A stretch of 64,000 bases of DNA from the NCBI GenBank assembly GCA_014529385.2, contig CM043945.1:142978741-143042740 (forward strand), read 5' to 3'. Shown piece after piece: positions 36,801 to 47,900 of this stretch. Every line of letters starts with the position of its first letter. Position 1 is the first letter of the stretch. Below the pieces are notes generated by a model. That model was given only the letters and a program-made list of their open reading frames with translations. It did not search any database and was not told the DNA's origin. The position numbers were made by a program, and so were the translations under genes. The DNA is from Adiantum capillus-veneris (Eukaryota > Streptophyta > Polypodiopsida > Polypodiales > Pteridaceae).

Positions 36801-39514
36801 GGGGAGGCTAAGCTACCATTGTATTGAGACTAGTCGCAACATTGACTCCGTGTGTCCGTCTATAACAAACTTGGACACCCCAAGTCAAGATTCTACCGCG
36901 ACACAGTAGAAATTCACTTCAAAACAGTTCACAAGAGACGACACAGCTCGACGTAGTTCCGGGCAAAGAGGCGTCCCTTTCGATATTTATTTTTATATTA
37001 ATCTGTGAGCAATAGTACAAGGGACCCTTCGAGTGCTCACTCTCAGACTCTGCGTCCAAATGCTCTGAGAAGTGAGCCCCTAAGACTTCTTATAAAGATT
37101 ACTTAGGGTTGCTAAAAGCAGAGCCCCCAAAAGCTTCTAAAATTAAAAGCAAGAACCTCCAAAAGCTGCCAGCGTAATTTGCGGAGGTTCGTATGTTGTT
37201 GTCAGCGCAAAAAGCGAACGTCCGTACAATCAGCGAAATTCGTGGAAATCCATACGCCTTGCCACATCAGCAAGTCATCGTGATTTACGATGTCCGTACA
37301 GCTGGGCAACATACTGTGTTTATTTGCTATGTGTCCCCAAGGGCCCTCGTCCCTTGGCCATAAGTTGGGACAACTTTATTGGACTGCCATGTCACTAGTT
37401 TGTGACATACCCCCCTCTTGAAAGAATTGTAATCGCCCTCGATTATGCTTGCAAAACAGACAGAGGCCATAAACTGTCTTAGTAGACACTGACTGTCAGT
37501 ACCGACGCACTAGACACGACACATCTTGTAGTTGCACCAAACAACAATCACATCACAGGACATCACATGACAAATCACACACAAATTCATTCCAAATCTC
37601 AGACCATGACCATCGCCAACGTATTTAGTATATCGCATCTAGATCCATTCCGGACCTCACGAATGCCCGATTAACTAATCCTTATTGCAATCATGTCTAT
37701 AGAGATTTATGAGACCGAAATGTTGCAATCATTTCGTCTTTCAATTTGTAACAAACTTGGACACTCCAAGTCAAGAATCAACCGCGACAGCACCAAATAA
37801 CCACTTCAAAACAATTCACAGATCACAATAGATTTGCACTGGCCCGGCGGAGTTCCGTGCCTAGAGATATTGGCCCCAAAGACTGGCGCCCCTTTCGGTA
37901 TTTCTTTTTGTATTAATCAATCATCAAAGTACAAGAGAGCACCTATTCTCTGTGTTACTGCAGCCAGCAATCAGCCCTGGATCCCTTTCACATCGCGTGT
38001 GCACATCAGCCCAAGATCTGGGTTTTGGAGGCCATGCGCAGCCCACATCGAGTTGGATTCATCAGCATCATCAGATCGTCCTCGGAGATACTTTTCCCCA
38101 AAGAGTTGCTGTGGCAGTAATCTCCCGTTGTTGAGTCGGATCGATTTTTGCAATGAGGTATCATTTGTTTTACATGCTACTTATGCAATGGAAAGCAAAT
38201 ACTACTCCGGTAATGGGGTGGGGGGCCCTTGAGAAGGTTGGTTGGAACCCTATCATTGTGTCTTCTCCACTCTCTTTCTTTTGTCCATCTCTACCACCAT
38301 CTCTTTGACTCTCTCTATCTTATACACATATCTATCATTCTCTGTACCAAATATCATTCTCTCCATGTAGATCTATCATCACCACACCCATAGATCCTAT
38401 GGTTGCTCCACAAAGAGGAGAATTTAACAAGGTAGTTAGGTACATTAGGTACCAACATGATACATGTGTCGTTCTTCACCATCGCAAAAAGCCATATCAA
38501 AACTCGTGTAGGTTTGGACCACCACCTGAGGCCCCTAGTTGCAGAAAGCCATACCAAACTTGTGTAGGTTTGGACCACCGTGTGAGACCACATAGACAAG
38601 GTCTACATCTCCATCCTATGAAAATCATGCAGGTCCTTCACCAAGCATGTCCGAAGAGTCCTAGATATATCATCTTTTGCACCTATGATGAGTGGGATGA
38701 ATTCTACATCATATGGTTGTGCTAAAGCAAATGAAGAAACACTAAACTGCCGCAAAGATGGGTTTTGTACCTTGATGGGCTTTTTCAGAAACAAAAACAT
38801 CAACATTTTCGATTTGGATAAAAGCGCATAAGATAAAGCACTAAACAAAAAAAGTTTGTGGGTCTATAGCTTAATTTCTTTTCAATAATCGTGATTCAAC
38901 GTACTAACAGACTTTCACTAAGCTTGAAAAGAAAAAGACTTACTGAACTGAACGAGCTGAAGAACAGGTCCGATAAATTCTCTAGGAAACTGCTGCACCT
39001 TCTCTGTAGCTTTGCATTCTGACTCAAGGGCCTCCTCATAAGTCAAGTTGCTTTTGCCCGTCACCTTACATGTCCATACTCGTTGTTTATAAAGATTGAT
39101 ATGCTTCAAATACTCTCTTTTAAATACAAGTTAAGTAAGACAATACACATTAACTAACTTAATTGCGGCCTATACAAAGTAGACGAAATAGCCTCTGCAA
39201 AAAATGCATTCATGCTCACCAGATTATATAAATGTAAAAGCCTGCACATGTACAAAGTGCAATCAAACAACTCACCAATGAAAATAATCTCTATGAAAAT
39301 GTCAATAATCTCAACACTAATGGTACCATCTCCACAATTAATACCACAATGACCATCATCTCTAGACATACATTATGCACTCTCACAAGATCACAGGATA
39401 CTCATAATCTGTAAAGATTTCTTTTGTAAACCGCACTTGAAAAACAAGATCTTTCGCTTTCAAATTGTTGGGTGGTCTGCTGAGGTTATAAGCCTTCCTT
39501 TTCAAAAGAGGCAT
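21055..39514 (-). CDS. DDT-domain chromatin-remodelling protein (WAC-DDT type), ten coding exons, 797 aa
   Basis: Exons, in transcript order: 39514-39402, 39116-38944, 23866-23418, 23350-23095, 23025-22682, 22585-22128, 21976-21769, 21661-21500, 21410-21322, 21196-21055. Every intron has GT..AG ends and all phases join, giving 2394 nt with TGA at 21057-21055. The start MPLLKRK is typical of the plant family. Residues about 24-120 form a WAC (Acf1 DNA-binding) domain (VFQVRFTKEIF, then NLYKQRVWTCKVTGK); about 368-430 form the DDT domain (SLLMVWNFCSLFGKVIRLS); a lysine-rich, NLS-like stretch covers exon 4; exon 7 (598-667) is a charged coiled coil; HPLGKDRDHNRYWFF near 682-696 is the WHIM/WSD motif. 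Proteins with this layout partner ISWI ATPases in the nucleus and read nucleosome spacing. That role is inferred from the family. Confidence 0.93.
24650..25039 (-). repeat. Inverted LTR fragment, head to head with the 25094 LTR
   Basis: The minus strand from 25039 (TGTCATGTGACACATCC) follows the first roughly 390 bp of the 25094 LTR in order (TGTGTCCGTGGACAAGCTACA, GATCTGGCACTTTT, ATATCCTCTGGTTG, AGTGACTTTCCAACAAAAGT on the opposite strand). It breaks off near 24650. Only 54 bp separate the two LTR starts. Confidence 0.8.
25094..28503 (+). repeat. 5' LTR, split by a nested insertion
   Basis: LTR sequence 25094-25703 continues at 27887-28503; the 3' LTR has the two parts joined (at about 32358). 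The LTR contains repeated TAGCGTTAGCAGA/TTCAGCCCTAGCG motifs at 25605-25700 and repeated TTTTCAG/ATTTCAG motifs at 27930-28180. Confidence 0.85.
25704..27886. mobile_element. Solo-LTR-like insertion (2183 bp) inside the 5' LTR
   Basis: Begins TGTCGGGGG and ends CACGACA, giving 5-bp inverted ends TGTCG/CGACA. It is flanked by GCGT and GCAT, a probable 4-bp target duplication with one change. The uninterrupted sequence in the 3' LTR proves that it is an insertion. No primer site, polypurine tract or pol frame lies inside, so a solo LTR is the simplest reading. A GA tract lies at 26412-26448. Open frames here are low-complexity and unlike any protein I know. Confidence 0.65.
28860..28980. repeat. 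AAGAACC/CAAGAACCC minisatellite in the element leader
   Basis: Irregular repeats of CAAGAACC, CTCAAGATC and CCCAAGAACC immediately before the element's start codon at 28995. It could be structural RNA in the leader or simple slippage; no function is visible. Confidence 0.8.
28995..31781 (+). pseudogene. Single ancestral ORF with coiled coil, HD-rich repeats and three ~210-aa tandem repeats; family unknown
   Basis: Open segments 28995-29411, 29427-30044, 30345-31487 and 31563-31781 share one frame and fill the element interior to just before the polypurine tract, so they were one protein of about 928 codons. Residues 1-139 are charged, with a lysine/glutamate coiled coil (ERKAAIEREHEQAQHMQELL). 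After a TAG at 29409-29411 comes a histidine/aspartate-rich repeat (KHDDLHNN, SHEHDGLHD, SHKHDDLQD), then a duplicated DSI.H.E.ILA.E.RS unit. Three copies follow of a unit starting LFECFIRDRFLYFSQRL and ending MTQASEWA (29775-30401, 30402-31064, 31065-31700; 627, 663, 636 bp). A one-base deletion near 30030 and an insertion near 31365 break the frame. I do not recognise the fold; there is no zinc knuckle or pol motif. A gag-like or accessory role is only a guess. Confidence 0.65.
29775..31700 (+). repeat. Three tandem ~640-bp coding repeats
   Basis: Unit starts (TTGTTCGAGTGTTT) at 29775, 30402 and 31065. Unit lengths of 627, 663 and about 636 bp are all multiples of three. Unit 2 has an extra in-frame 33-bp duplication (30556-30588 and 30589-30621, peptide MHSRKLRSMSL). 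Confidence 0.9.
31793..32973 (+). repeat. 3' LTR of the non-autonomous element
   Basis: Starts TGTCACGTGACAC (itself containing the palindrome GTCACGTGAC) directly after the polypurine tract, and ends CACCTTACA. It is uninterrupted and serves as the reference for the nested insertion in the 5' LTR. Confidence 0.88.
32974..38943. other. Intronic LTR debris and duplicated segments
   Basis: No gene. 33.0-33.4 kb has a TATA-like CCTATATAAGGAGG (33087-33100) and AGCGTTTTC-type text as in the neighbouring LTR, so it is probably an older relative. Text at 33540-34450 recurs at 34780-35450 (AAGAGGGGGCGCCCA, GTAGCGC.ATGAT, GAGCCTTCTG.ACA, GATTAGCTAATTGCTAAT, AGGTTTAGGGTTT), a diverged tandem duplication of about 1.2 kb. 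36360-36680 resembles the end of the 25094-type LTR. AACAAACTTGGACAC at 36861 and 37748 starts a direct repeat. A TG tract lies at 33797-33829. Confidence 0.5.
38944..39514 (-). CDS. DDT gene exons 1 and 2 (start codon and WAC domain)
   Basis: Exon 1 (39514-39402, 113 nt) begins ATGCCTCTTTTGAAAAGG and ends in phase 2 at a GTATCC donor. Exon 2 (39116-38944, 173 nt) follows an AAAAG acceptor, restoring D-Y-E-E-Y-L-K, and ends at GTAAGT after the first base of a serine codon. That codon is completed by the first two bases of exon 3, 15 kb away, giving VQFS-MLRLEDL as in relatives. These exons sit alone between repeats and would easily be missed or annotated as a separate small gene. Confidence 0.93.
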
Positions 39515-40330
39515 TGGGCCAAATGGAGTTGTCCTGAAGATGCTTTATCACCTGCACTTACCAATAACCTCGTTAGTTGCCAATAACCTGCATGATTGTA
39601 GCTGACATAGAGAAATAGTATCTTTCTGCGACTGGCTCACAAGTTCAAATCACAACAAGCAACAAATGTTGGCACCTTTACATGAGAACAAAAAAATGGG
39701 TGCCGAGTCTGATGAGGTGCACATATATAAGCCCAAAAGAGGATCGTGCAAAACCTACAATAAGCACGCCTTGCTATGTACTAGCACTGTGCGTGGATGA
39801 TCATGAACCGGTGCTTTCCTATCTTTGCCTCAGTAATGCACAGCTCAGCGGGAAAATGGTTGATGCATGAAATGAAAGAAGGCTGCAACTTAGTTGTATG
39901 AAGCAGACCTGAGCGCCCGTTCGATCAAGGTGCTGTGAGACAGCAATACTTGTTTAAGAGAATGAAATGCGGGAAGGTTTTGCTCAGGTGTTCCTCTTCT
40001 ATACCCTCCCACGAGAAGCAGAGAGTACGGAGAGGGTTGTGAGAACCTTTTCGAGGGCCCTGCCGAACTTTAAACCCTTCAATCGCCAAGATAACTGCGT
40101 TTCCCTTCTTTACTGAATTGCACGCTATAGCGTGCTTCGAGCAGAATCCTCGAGCCTTCTTTCCTGTGTAACAATTCAAGACGCCCTCAACCCGACAATC
40201 GGAGAGGCAGGAGAAGGGAGAGCGAGGGAGGGAGGGAGGGAGGGGATGTAGAAAAGGAGGGAAGCGGGCCTGTGTCAAACTCTCAACACGTCCTCCCCTC
40301 CTGAATTACCTGCTGGTGTGAACTGTTCCT
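39515..40330 (-). promoter_or_regulatory. Probable 5' UTR and promoter region of the DDT gene
   Basis: Upstream of the ATG a good acceptor (CATCTTCAG, exon from 39533) suggests a 5' UTR intron. A candidate donor GCGCTCAG|GTCTGC lies at about 39905-39912, and a pyrimidine-rich (CCCT)n stretch at about 40226-40245 (minus strand) is typical of plant 5' leaders. No clear TATA box was seen. The transcription start is inferred only. Confidence 0.35.
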
Positions 40331-42420
40331 TAGCAAAATCATAATGGGAATGACGTGGCTGTTTTAAGAAGAGAGGTGAGGCTTGAGCTTGGAGTCAAGG
40401 AGCATGATAGTAAGATAATGAGATCTCATCTACTCTACTAAGTAAGATAGAGAACTTTTTTTTGTGGCCACAAGACACATGGCGTTGTCATACACCTCTT
40501 GCATGTAGCTTCAACGAGCTGGTAGTCTCACAAGAAAAGCTAAATACAGTTTTATGATGCTCATATGCATGGGCCATTGATCTGCGTGCTCGTTTATCAC
40601 GGGCAAGTAAACGTTTGCAAGTGCATTTTCCAAGTTTAATGGCAATCTTTGTATTCGATATCCCCTCTTGTTTGGTTTGTACTTGTGAATGTTGTTATTG
40701 CAACAATGAAGCCCCTTGTGTTGTGTACTTCATGAACATTGTGGCTCTCTATATATTGTGATTGTATGCTTTATGGTCTAAAAGCACCCATTAACTTCAC
40801 AAAAATGGCAATAGCACATTTTTGGAACTTTGCTATGGCCATAATGACGACCCTTGCAATAGAAGAAACGAATGGTGTGCCACTTTCACCAACTTGATAT
40901 TGGATTGGCAATGGCACGTTCATCTCCAATCTACATCATATTACTTGAAATGTTGTGCTTAGAGAGATGTTATTCCTAACGAGCAACAATTTTGATAAGA
41001 GCCAATTTTTCATGAATTTAGTCAAGGTGCCAAATTAGAATGTTTTACTCAACAATAACGGCACCCTATGATGGTGACCTTTCTCGTTCCTAAGAGATAT
41101 TTTAGGCAGCTTGGACTCTTATTTGTGCACCTATAAAATGGCAAAAGCACTATTGCAAACTCTGTTCAATTCCTTGGTAATTATCTCTAAATTGTGCCAT
41201 TGTCTAGTCTCTTCTCGTAACTCCGTAAGTAACGATTTATTAGTTTACGTATTATGCCTTAATTAACTCTTCAAGCATGCTCTTTGGGTGCTCTATAAAG
41301 GCAATCATATAAAGGCAACAATTGATATCGAAGCTAAGCATCACATATGATTAGTCGCTATATGCATCAAGATTTGGCACCTTGCATTATTTCATTATGA
41401 TTTCTTTTCCAGGGTGTTGCATACATTAGCGAGGCTCGTGATATAGACGAGTATTCTTCAAGCATTTTGATTATAGGCCTCAATTGATGCACTCTTATGT
41501 TGTCTAATCCCTTATAATTAACTATTATTTTGTGATCATAGTTTAGGGAGTAAGAAAGTTTAAATAATAGAATTAGCCATAAAACCATGTGCAATATAGT
41601 CAAAGTAATTTAATTATGAGAGGTAAAGAACAATTGACATGTGTTGAGGGTCGAGGTTGCCCCCTGCTAAAAGGAATTGTCGTTCACTATCACAACCAAC
41701 ACTTTGTGTTAAATCTATATATGAGGACTTCACTAACCATGTTGTATTTAGAAATCTAGGATCTTCTCAATTTGACAAGACAATTGCTCATCAAACCAAT
41801 GCTAGAGTCAAACTACCCTTCATGCCAAACGGCTTCGCAAGCTTTACATACGAGAGGAGAGAAGGAGAGGATCCTCTTTACCTACTAGCTTCGTGAGTTG
41901 TAAGGACCTTCAGGAGAGAAGGGGAGGGTCCATAGGTGAAACTAACTACACAATCAATACATTATTTACTATACAGCAAAAACCACTTACAGAGATTTGC
42001 ATCCCCTTGGTTTGCCTTTCATGGTGATGCCACAATATATAGATATTATAAAAGAGGTAATAAGAGAATAGTAAAACTAAAAGAACTCTTTTAGAAGAGT
42101 CGTATCATGCTTATAGTGCCTCACAAAATATGTAAATGGCGAGGGAGAGAGCGAGAGTATGCTTCATTTCTACCCACATTAGATGAAATGTGTGAGTATT
42201 ATGAAAAAGAGCCCTCTTCACTTTCCATACATATTGAGGCCGAACCCGCTTCCTTTGGCACTCTTTTGAGCAAATCCTATCCACACACTCCCATCCTTAT
42301 AAACTATCCTCCCCAGGTCCAAAGCCACTCTACCACACTTTTGGCATGGGATTGCCAAATTTGAGGTCATTTTTGGGTCATTATGATCTTGAAAACCATG
42401 ACAAGAACCTTGAAAATATA
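39534..42420. other. Region upstream of the DDT gene, no further gene seen
   Basis: Apart from the putative DDT promoter, no coding sequence or element with both ends is visible. ATTGATATCGAAGCTAAGC near 41319-41337, preceded by GGCAACA, resembles a decayed Met-type primer site and LTR end. A frame at 42107-42364 shows no domain. Confidence 0.4.
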
Positions 42421-42425
42421 TCTAG

Positions 42426-42714
42426 TGTCATAAAATATAATATCTAACCAACCCAAATGAATTTCTCATATTAAACTGATCATTTAATGTGGAAGAATAA
42501 ACGGGAACAAGGGTTAGGATATAGACCTGTGCTTATAGATCTATCTCAACACAGGGCCAATAGTAAAGGGGCCCAAATGAGAGATGGTTTTTCAAAGAGC
42601 AAGGCTAAAAAATGGAGCTTAAAGACATTAGGGTTAGCTTCATTGAAGACCTCCAATAGTTAGTGTTAAAATTCCTTTGACCTTAGATAAGCTAGGGCTG
42701 TGCTTGAGGTGGGA
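42426..42714 (+). repeat. Left arm of the plus-oriented gypsy LTR
   Basis: The first 289 bp of the LTR (TGTCATAAAATATAATATC to GAGGTGGGAACCC) match the reverse complement of the ends of the LTRs at 50850 and 52610. It stops abruptly against truncated minus-strand gag sequence. Confidence 0.8.
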
Positions 42715-43222
42715 ACCCAAACCAAGCTTAAGGTCCTCATCGGTAGAGGAGGAAGGTAAAGAAGAAGGAGAAGAGGGTGACCTCTTTCTTGCCATTTTCT
42801 TCCTTGGTTTCCTCTCTTCCCTTTTGGAGTGACGATGAGAAGGACTATGGGTTAACCGTTTCCTCTTGGGAGGAGTTGGCGATCTTTTAGTCCGCCTTCT
42901 TCGTGGAGCCACATCTTCGGAGGAATTTAGGGATTCATTGCTTTCTTGATCTTTGGATTCCTCTTCTCGTATGGGAGAGAGTCTTCTTTTGGGGGGTCTC
43001 TTCAAGAGGCCTCGTAAGCTCTCTCTCCTCTTGGAGATGAAAGGAAATCCCATAAGCACGAAGTTGTTGAGTAACTTTGGCTTGCAAAGTGGGGTTGCCC
43101 ATAGTTTGTTGCAACCTAGTGACAAGATAATTAACAAACATGGGGGCATCATCATTGGCACCTTCATGTGCAAAATTAAAGTTATCAATGTTCATTCTAC
43201 TCTCTTGGTTATTGTCAGCCAT
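42715..43222 (-). pseudogene. Gag N-terminus of chromovirus unit C, truncated
   Basis: Starts MADNNQESRMNIDNF at 43222, very close to the fragments at 12711 and 57826. The frame shifts once near 43000, then continues through the arginine/serine-rich segment (KRKRLTHSPSHRHSKREE) to SSTDED, where plus-oriented LTR sequence begins (42714). The gag core and everything downstream are missing. Confidence 0.8.
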
Positions 43223-43855
43223 GTTAATTAAACTTATATGTTTACTTAGTGTATGCTTTGGCAATTCAAAACCTTAGTTGCTACTCCTCCTAGCCTTTGA
43301 AAATAGGCACTTAAGTACTACACCCACGGATCGAATTGGTTAATTATAGAGAGTAGTGGAGTGAGTCTAACATAACGAAGTTGCCGAGGGATAGCTCCTT
43401 TCGGACTTCTTATGGCTCAATAATGGTAAAGCTGTAGGCAAGTTTAAATAGACTCCATTATTATGACCAAAGCTCCCGAGGTGTGCACCATATCCCACAT
43501 GGTGGGCTCAACAAAACCGATAATAGATCCCATATTGTAATGTAATTTGCCTTAATATGTGAGAGTAGCGGAATTTAATGAGAGTACTTTCAAGAAATGA
43601 TTTTGTGAGCATAGCGGGTTGACATAATTGAAGATAGCAACATAATCATAGCAATTAGTTAACTTGGCATAGACAATACTTTTGCAAGAGAGAGAGTTTA
43701 GAGAACATGACAACAGTTGAGGACCGGATTTATGTGGAGCCGGTTCCCCCTCCAATAGGCATTTGTATTATGATTTCTCCCATAAAGAGAGACTTGTTAC
43801 AATACAGTCTTTGTGTTCCTTGTGACCTAGGTGATGCCATGAAGATGGAAGGCTT

Positions 43856-44068
43856 TGTTAAAGAATATGCCCATTGTGCTATGGGCGGCTGGACACTGAC
43901 TATACTATGTTGTAAATATACTTTGGATATAGTTCAAAGAAGAAGAAGAGAAGAGCAGCTCGTTGAATGGCTGCTGTAGGGTAACGATTGTGTGTGTGTG
44001 TCTCGATTTGTGTTGGTGTGTGTGTGTAGTCTTCTTTTCTACCTTCTCCATCACCTGCGCACTCTACA
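43856..44068 (+). repeat. 5' LTR of the copia element
   Basis: 213 bp, TGTTA...CTACA. It contains TG-rich text (GTGTGTGTGTGTCTCG) and TATATAC/TATAGTT-like A+T elements near 43915-43932 that may act as core promoter. Confidence 0.95.
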
Positions 44069-44972
44069 AAGTGGTATCAGAGCTCAGTTTGAGGAGCTAC
44101 AGTCAATACACAGGTTTCCGCAGCTCCGGAAAACAGCAAAAAAGAGAGGTTTTTTGGTCATAACTCCCTCACCCGAACTCGGAATACAGTGATCCAGGAG
44201 TCTATCTTTATGTTTTTGGGCGTTCCGGACGCATTGGCATACTCAGATTTGCCAAAATCTGCAATTTTCTGCAGCAAACAGCCAGTTCACACAAGCATAG
44301 GAGATGTCGAGTTTTGCACTCGGCAGTAGATTTACAGGTTACAGGTGAAGAATTCAGCATTTACACAGGTTTTGGAGAGCGACATAGAGCTTTTGCATCA
44401 TGATATTGTGTTATCGAAGATTATGTTTGGTTGTTGTGGGTCCGTTATGGACAGCCGCCTATGTAAGAAAGGTTGTGGGAAGAAGTTGAGGCGGTTACAT
44501 TGTCAGATTGAGTACTTTGTGGTTATGTATGGATATGCGGTCAATGTATTTTGGAAAACTGCAGCCTTTGTGAGGGTCGAGTGAGGTTTTTTGAAGCCTT
44601 GCCTTGGGAGCTTTGGTACCTTGGCAAGGTGGATTAGGTACTGGAGCGAACCCCCGACTGGCCCCGCGAAAGACCTCATACGTCGTTTACGACTATGGGA
44701 AGAAGGTGGATGTATGGATATGTGGTACAGGACAGCGTATGGATTGCATTTGCATACAGGTCCATGTGGACATTGTTTTAGAGTATTTATGCATAGTACT
44801 GAGTCAGTCTGTGGCAAAGTGAGTCAGTGGATTTTCCCTTGGCAGTGAGAGATTTTATGTCAGTGTTTATGAGCACTTTGGTTGAGATTGTCACTTGAGA
44901 TATTGTCCAAATACAAACGAAACTCTGCCGAAATTTTGTCAAAATCCTTTGAAAGAAATTGAGAGAGTGAAG

Positions 44973-47900
44973 ATGGCAGAAAGTTCAACTCAAGTCACAC
45001 AGATTGTTGGAGAGAAGCTGACCAGAGAGAACTACAGCATATGGTCTTACAGGATGGAGAACTTTATCATGGGCAAAGGTTTATGGGATTATGTTACAGG
45101 TGAACAAGAGTGTCCAGAGGTTGGTTTGGAACCAAATAGAGAGAATTTTGAAGCACATAAAACATGGCAAGCAGGAGTAGAAGCTTACAAGAAGTGGATC
45201 GAGAATTCAAGGAAAGTGATGCATTGGATTTCACTATGCATTAGTGACTTCTTTATACCACATGTGAAGAAGGCTCAATCTCCAAAGGAAGCATGGGAGA
45301 TACTAGCAAGAATGAACAGCTCCAATACAGAACCACGAAAAGTTCACTTGAAGCAAAGGTTACATTGTGTATGGCGAGGAAATAGATCCATATCAGATTA
45401 TGTGACAGAGATAAAGCAAATACAGGAAGATCTTGCGAGCATTAATGTTGAAGTTCCAGATGATGACTTAGTTTCAGTGACATTGAATGGTTTGGGACCG
45501 GAATACAAGTCATTGGATACATCTATATCTGTTCGAGGACACATGCCTGATTTTGAAGAGTTAGTAAACCTTTGTTTGCAAGAAGAGGTGAAGTTAGGAA
45601 AGTCAGGTCCTTCTACATCAAATAACAATTCCAGAGATCAGGTTTTTTACTCTAGAGGTCGTGGAAACAATAGAGGTGGAAGAGGAAACTATGGTCGTGG
45701 AAACAATGTTGGAAGAGGTCAATGGCAAAACCAACAAAGTCAAAGTTACAACGATTATAGCCAAAGAGGCAGGGGGAGAGCCCGAACTCGTGGACGTGGA
45801 GGTGGACGATTTGTACATCCTCAAAGAGATGGATATTGTAACAGATGTGGCATTCATGGTCACTTTGAAAGAGAATGTTACACAAAGCTAAATCAAAATC
45901 GTGATCGTGGTGGAAGAGGCCGAGGTTATGGCAGACATGGAGGAAACTTTGCTGGATACAATCCTCATGATCAAAATATATATGACAATAGATCGAGTGG
46001 ACATTTATTTCCTATGGAGCATGTTGTTGGAAGCATGGTGGAGCCACATCATACAGATGATTGGTATTTAGATAGTGGTGCCACAAATCATATGACATAT
46101 CATGGTGAATGGTTTGACAAAAAAGAGAAGTTAGAAGAGGATGAGTTTGTCGCTACAGGTGATGATACTATGCATCGGATTACACATGTTGGTTCAGTTC
46201 CATTGCTAGAAAAAGACGGGACATACAACACATTGGGAGATGTTCTATATGTGCCTTCAATCACAAAGAATTTAGCATCAGTTGGACAGATGACAGATCA
46301 AGGGTTGCAAGTCCGTTTTAATCGTTATGGCTGCTTCATAGAGGAGTTTCACAACGGCAAACCAGGCAAGATATTGGCACGTGGAAGAAAGAAAGGCCGC
46401 TTGTTCTCATTGGAAGCTGGAGATCCATGTTTACACAGTGGTATGTATGCAAACAAATCAGCCACTCAAGATGATTGGGCAAATTTATGGCATAAGAGAA
46501 TCGGTCATGTCAATTTTAGAAGATTAAAGCATATGCAATCAAATCAAATTGTACGTGGATTACCAAAGTTTGGCAGATTGAATTTTGATCATGTTTGTGA
46601 AGCTTGTCAATTTGGAAAGCAATCTCGTTTACCATTTCCAAAGAGGGGGAGAATTAGCCAGAGTCCTTTGGAAATTGTTCATTCAGATATTTGGGGACCT
46701 TGTGATCATGCTACACCAAATGGTTGTCGATATTTTATCACATTTACGGATGATTACAGCAGAATGACATGGGTTTACTTTCTAAAAGCAAAGTCAGAGG
46801 CATTTGAGGTATTTTTGGAGTTCAAAGTTATGGTTGAGAAAGAGAATGGTTGTCAAATTAAATGCCTACGTACAGATGGAGGGGGAGAGTACATGTCACA
46901 CAGTTTTGATGATTACTTACGTGAACAAGGCATAAGAAGACAGATTACTTGCAGATACACACCACAACAAAATGGAGTTACTGAGAGAAAGAATAGAGTC
47001 ATAGCAGAGATTGCAAGAGCCATGATGAATGAGATGAATATGCCATTAACATATTGGGCTGAAGCAGTTCATACAGCAGTACACATTATGAATCGAACAC
47101 CAACAGCTGCCATTCATGAAATTTCACCTTATGAGAGACTTTATGGGATCAAGCCAACAGTTTCCTACATGAAAGTTTTTGGATGTGTTTGCTATGTTCA
47201 TGTACCAAATGAAGCAAGAAAGAAGATGGAGCCAAAGGCAGTGAAGTGTATATTCTTGGGCTACCCAGTTGAAAAGAAAGGTTACAAGTGCTATGATCCT
47301 ACGACAAGACAAGTTTATGTCAGTAGAGATGTCAGATTTTGTGAGCATGAACCATGGTATAAACCAAAGCCAGTGATGATAGAAGATGAGTATGAAGAGC
47401 AAGAGAATGTGCGTCATGTTGTTGATAAGCCAGGACCATCAACAAGAACTATTTCAGGACCACATATGGCGGAGGAGAGTACAGGAAGTGTCAACCCATG
47501 GAGTGGTCGTTTGCGAGATAAGAAGCAAGACGAGAAAGGCAAGAAGAAAGTGGTTGAAGAGAGTTCTGGAGATGAAAGCCTCGATGAAGAGCATGATTTA
47601 CCACATTTGAGGACACCTGGAAGTAAGCATATTGAGAAATATGTACCCCCATATGCAAGAGTTGAAGAGAAGAGTGCACCACAATTGAGAAGATCAGAGA
47701 GGGTGCGTTATCCAATTGATAGATTGACATACAATGGTTACATGCGTACACATTATGCATACATGGTTTCACGTGTGCAACATAAAGAGCCTACATGTTT
47801 TCAAGAGGCAATTGGAAAATCAGAATGGGAGTCAGCTATGGATGATGAGATGGATGCTCTTGTGAAGAATGACACTTGGGATTTGGTTCGCTTGCCAAGT

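Larger units (their letters stand above)
23867..38943 (-). other. Giant intron 2 of the DDT gene (15,077 bp)
   Basis: Donor GTAAGT at 38943, acceptor CTGGACAG ending at 23867. It holds an inverted LTR fragment (24650-25039), a complete non-autonomous LTR element (25094-32973), older LTR-like debris and duplicated segments (33.0-38.0 kb) and microsatellites. The elements lie antisense to the gene. A GT/GC-alternating run at about 24165-24212 (potential Z-DNA) lies close to the acceptor side. Confidence 0.9.

Noticed and set aside
38918-39109. A 63-codon minus-strand frame as a separate small gene
   Set aside because: It is exon 2 of the DDT gene; phase and protein continuity link it to exons 1 and 3.
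42107-42364. An 85-codon plus frame just left of the composite block
   Set aside because: No domain, no repeat partner and no supporting context; not enough to call a gene.
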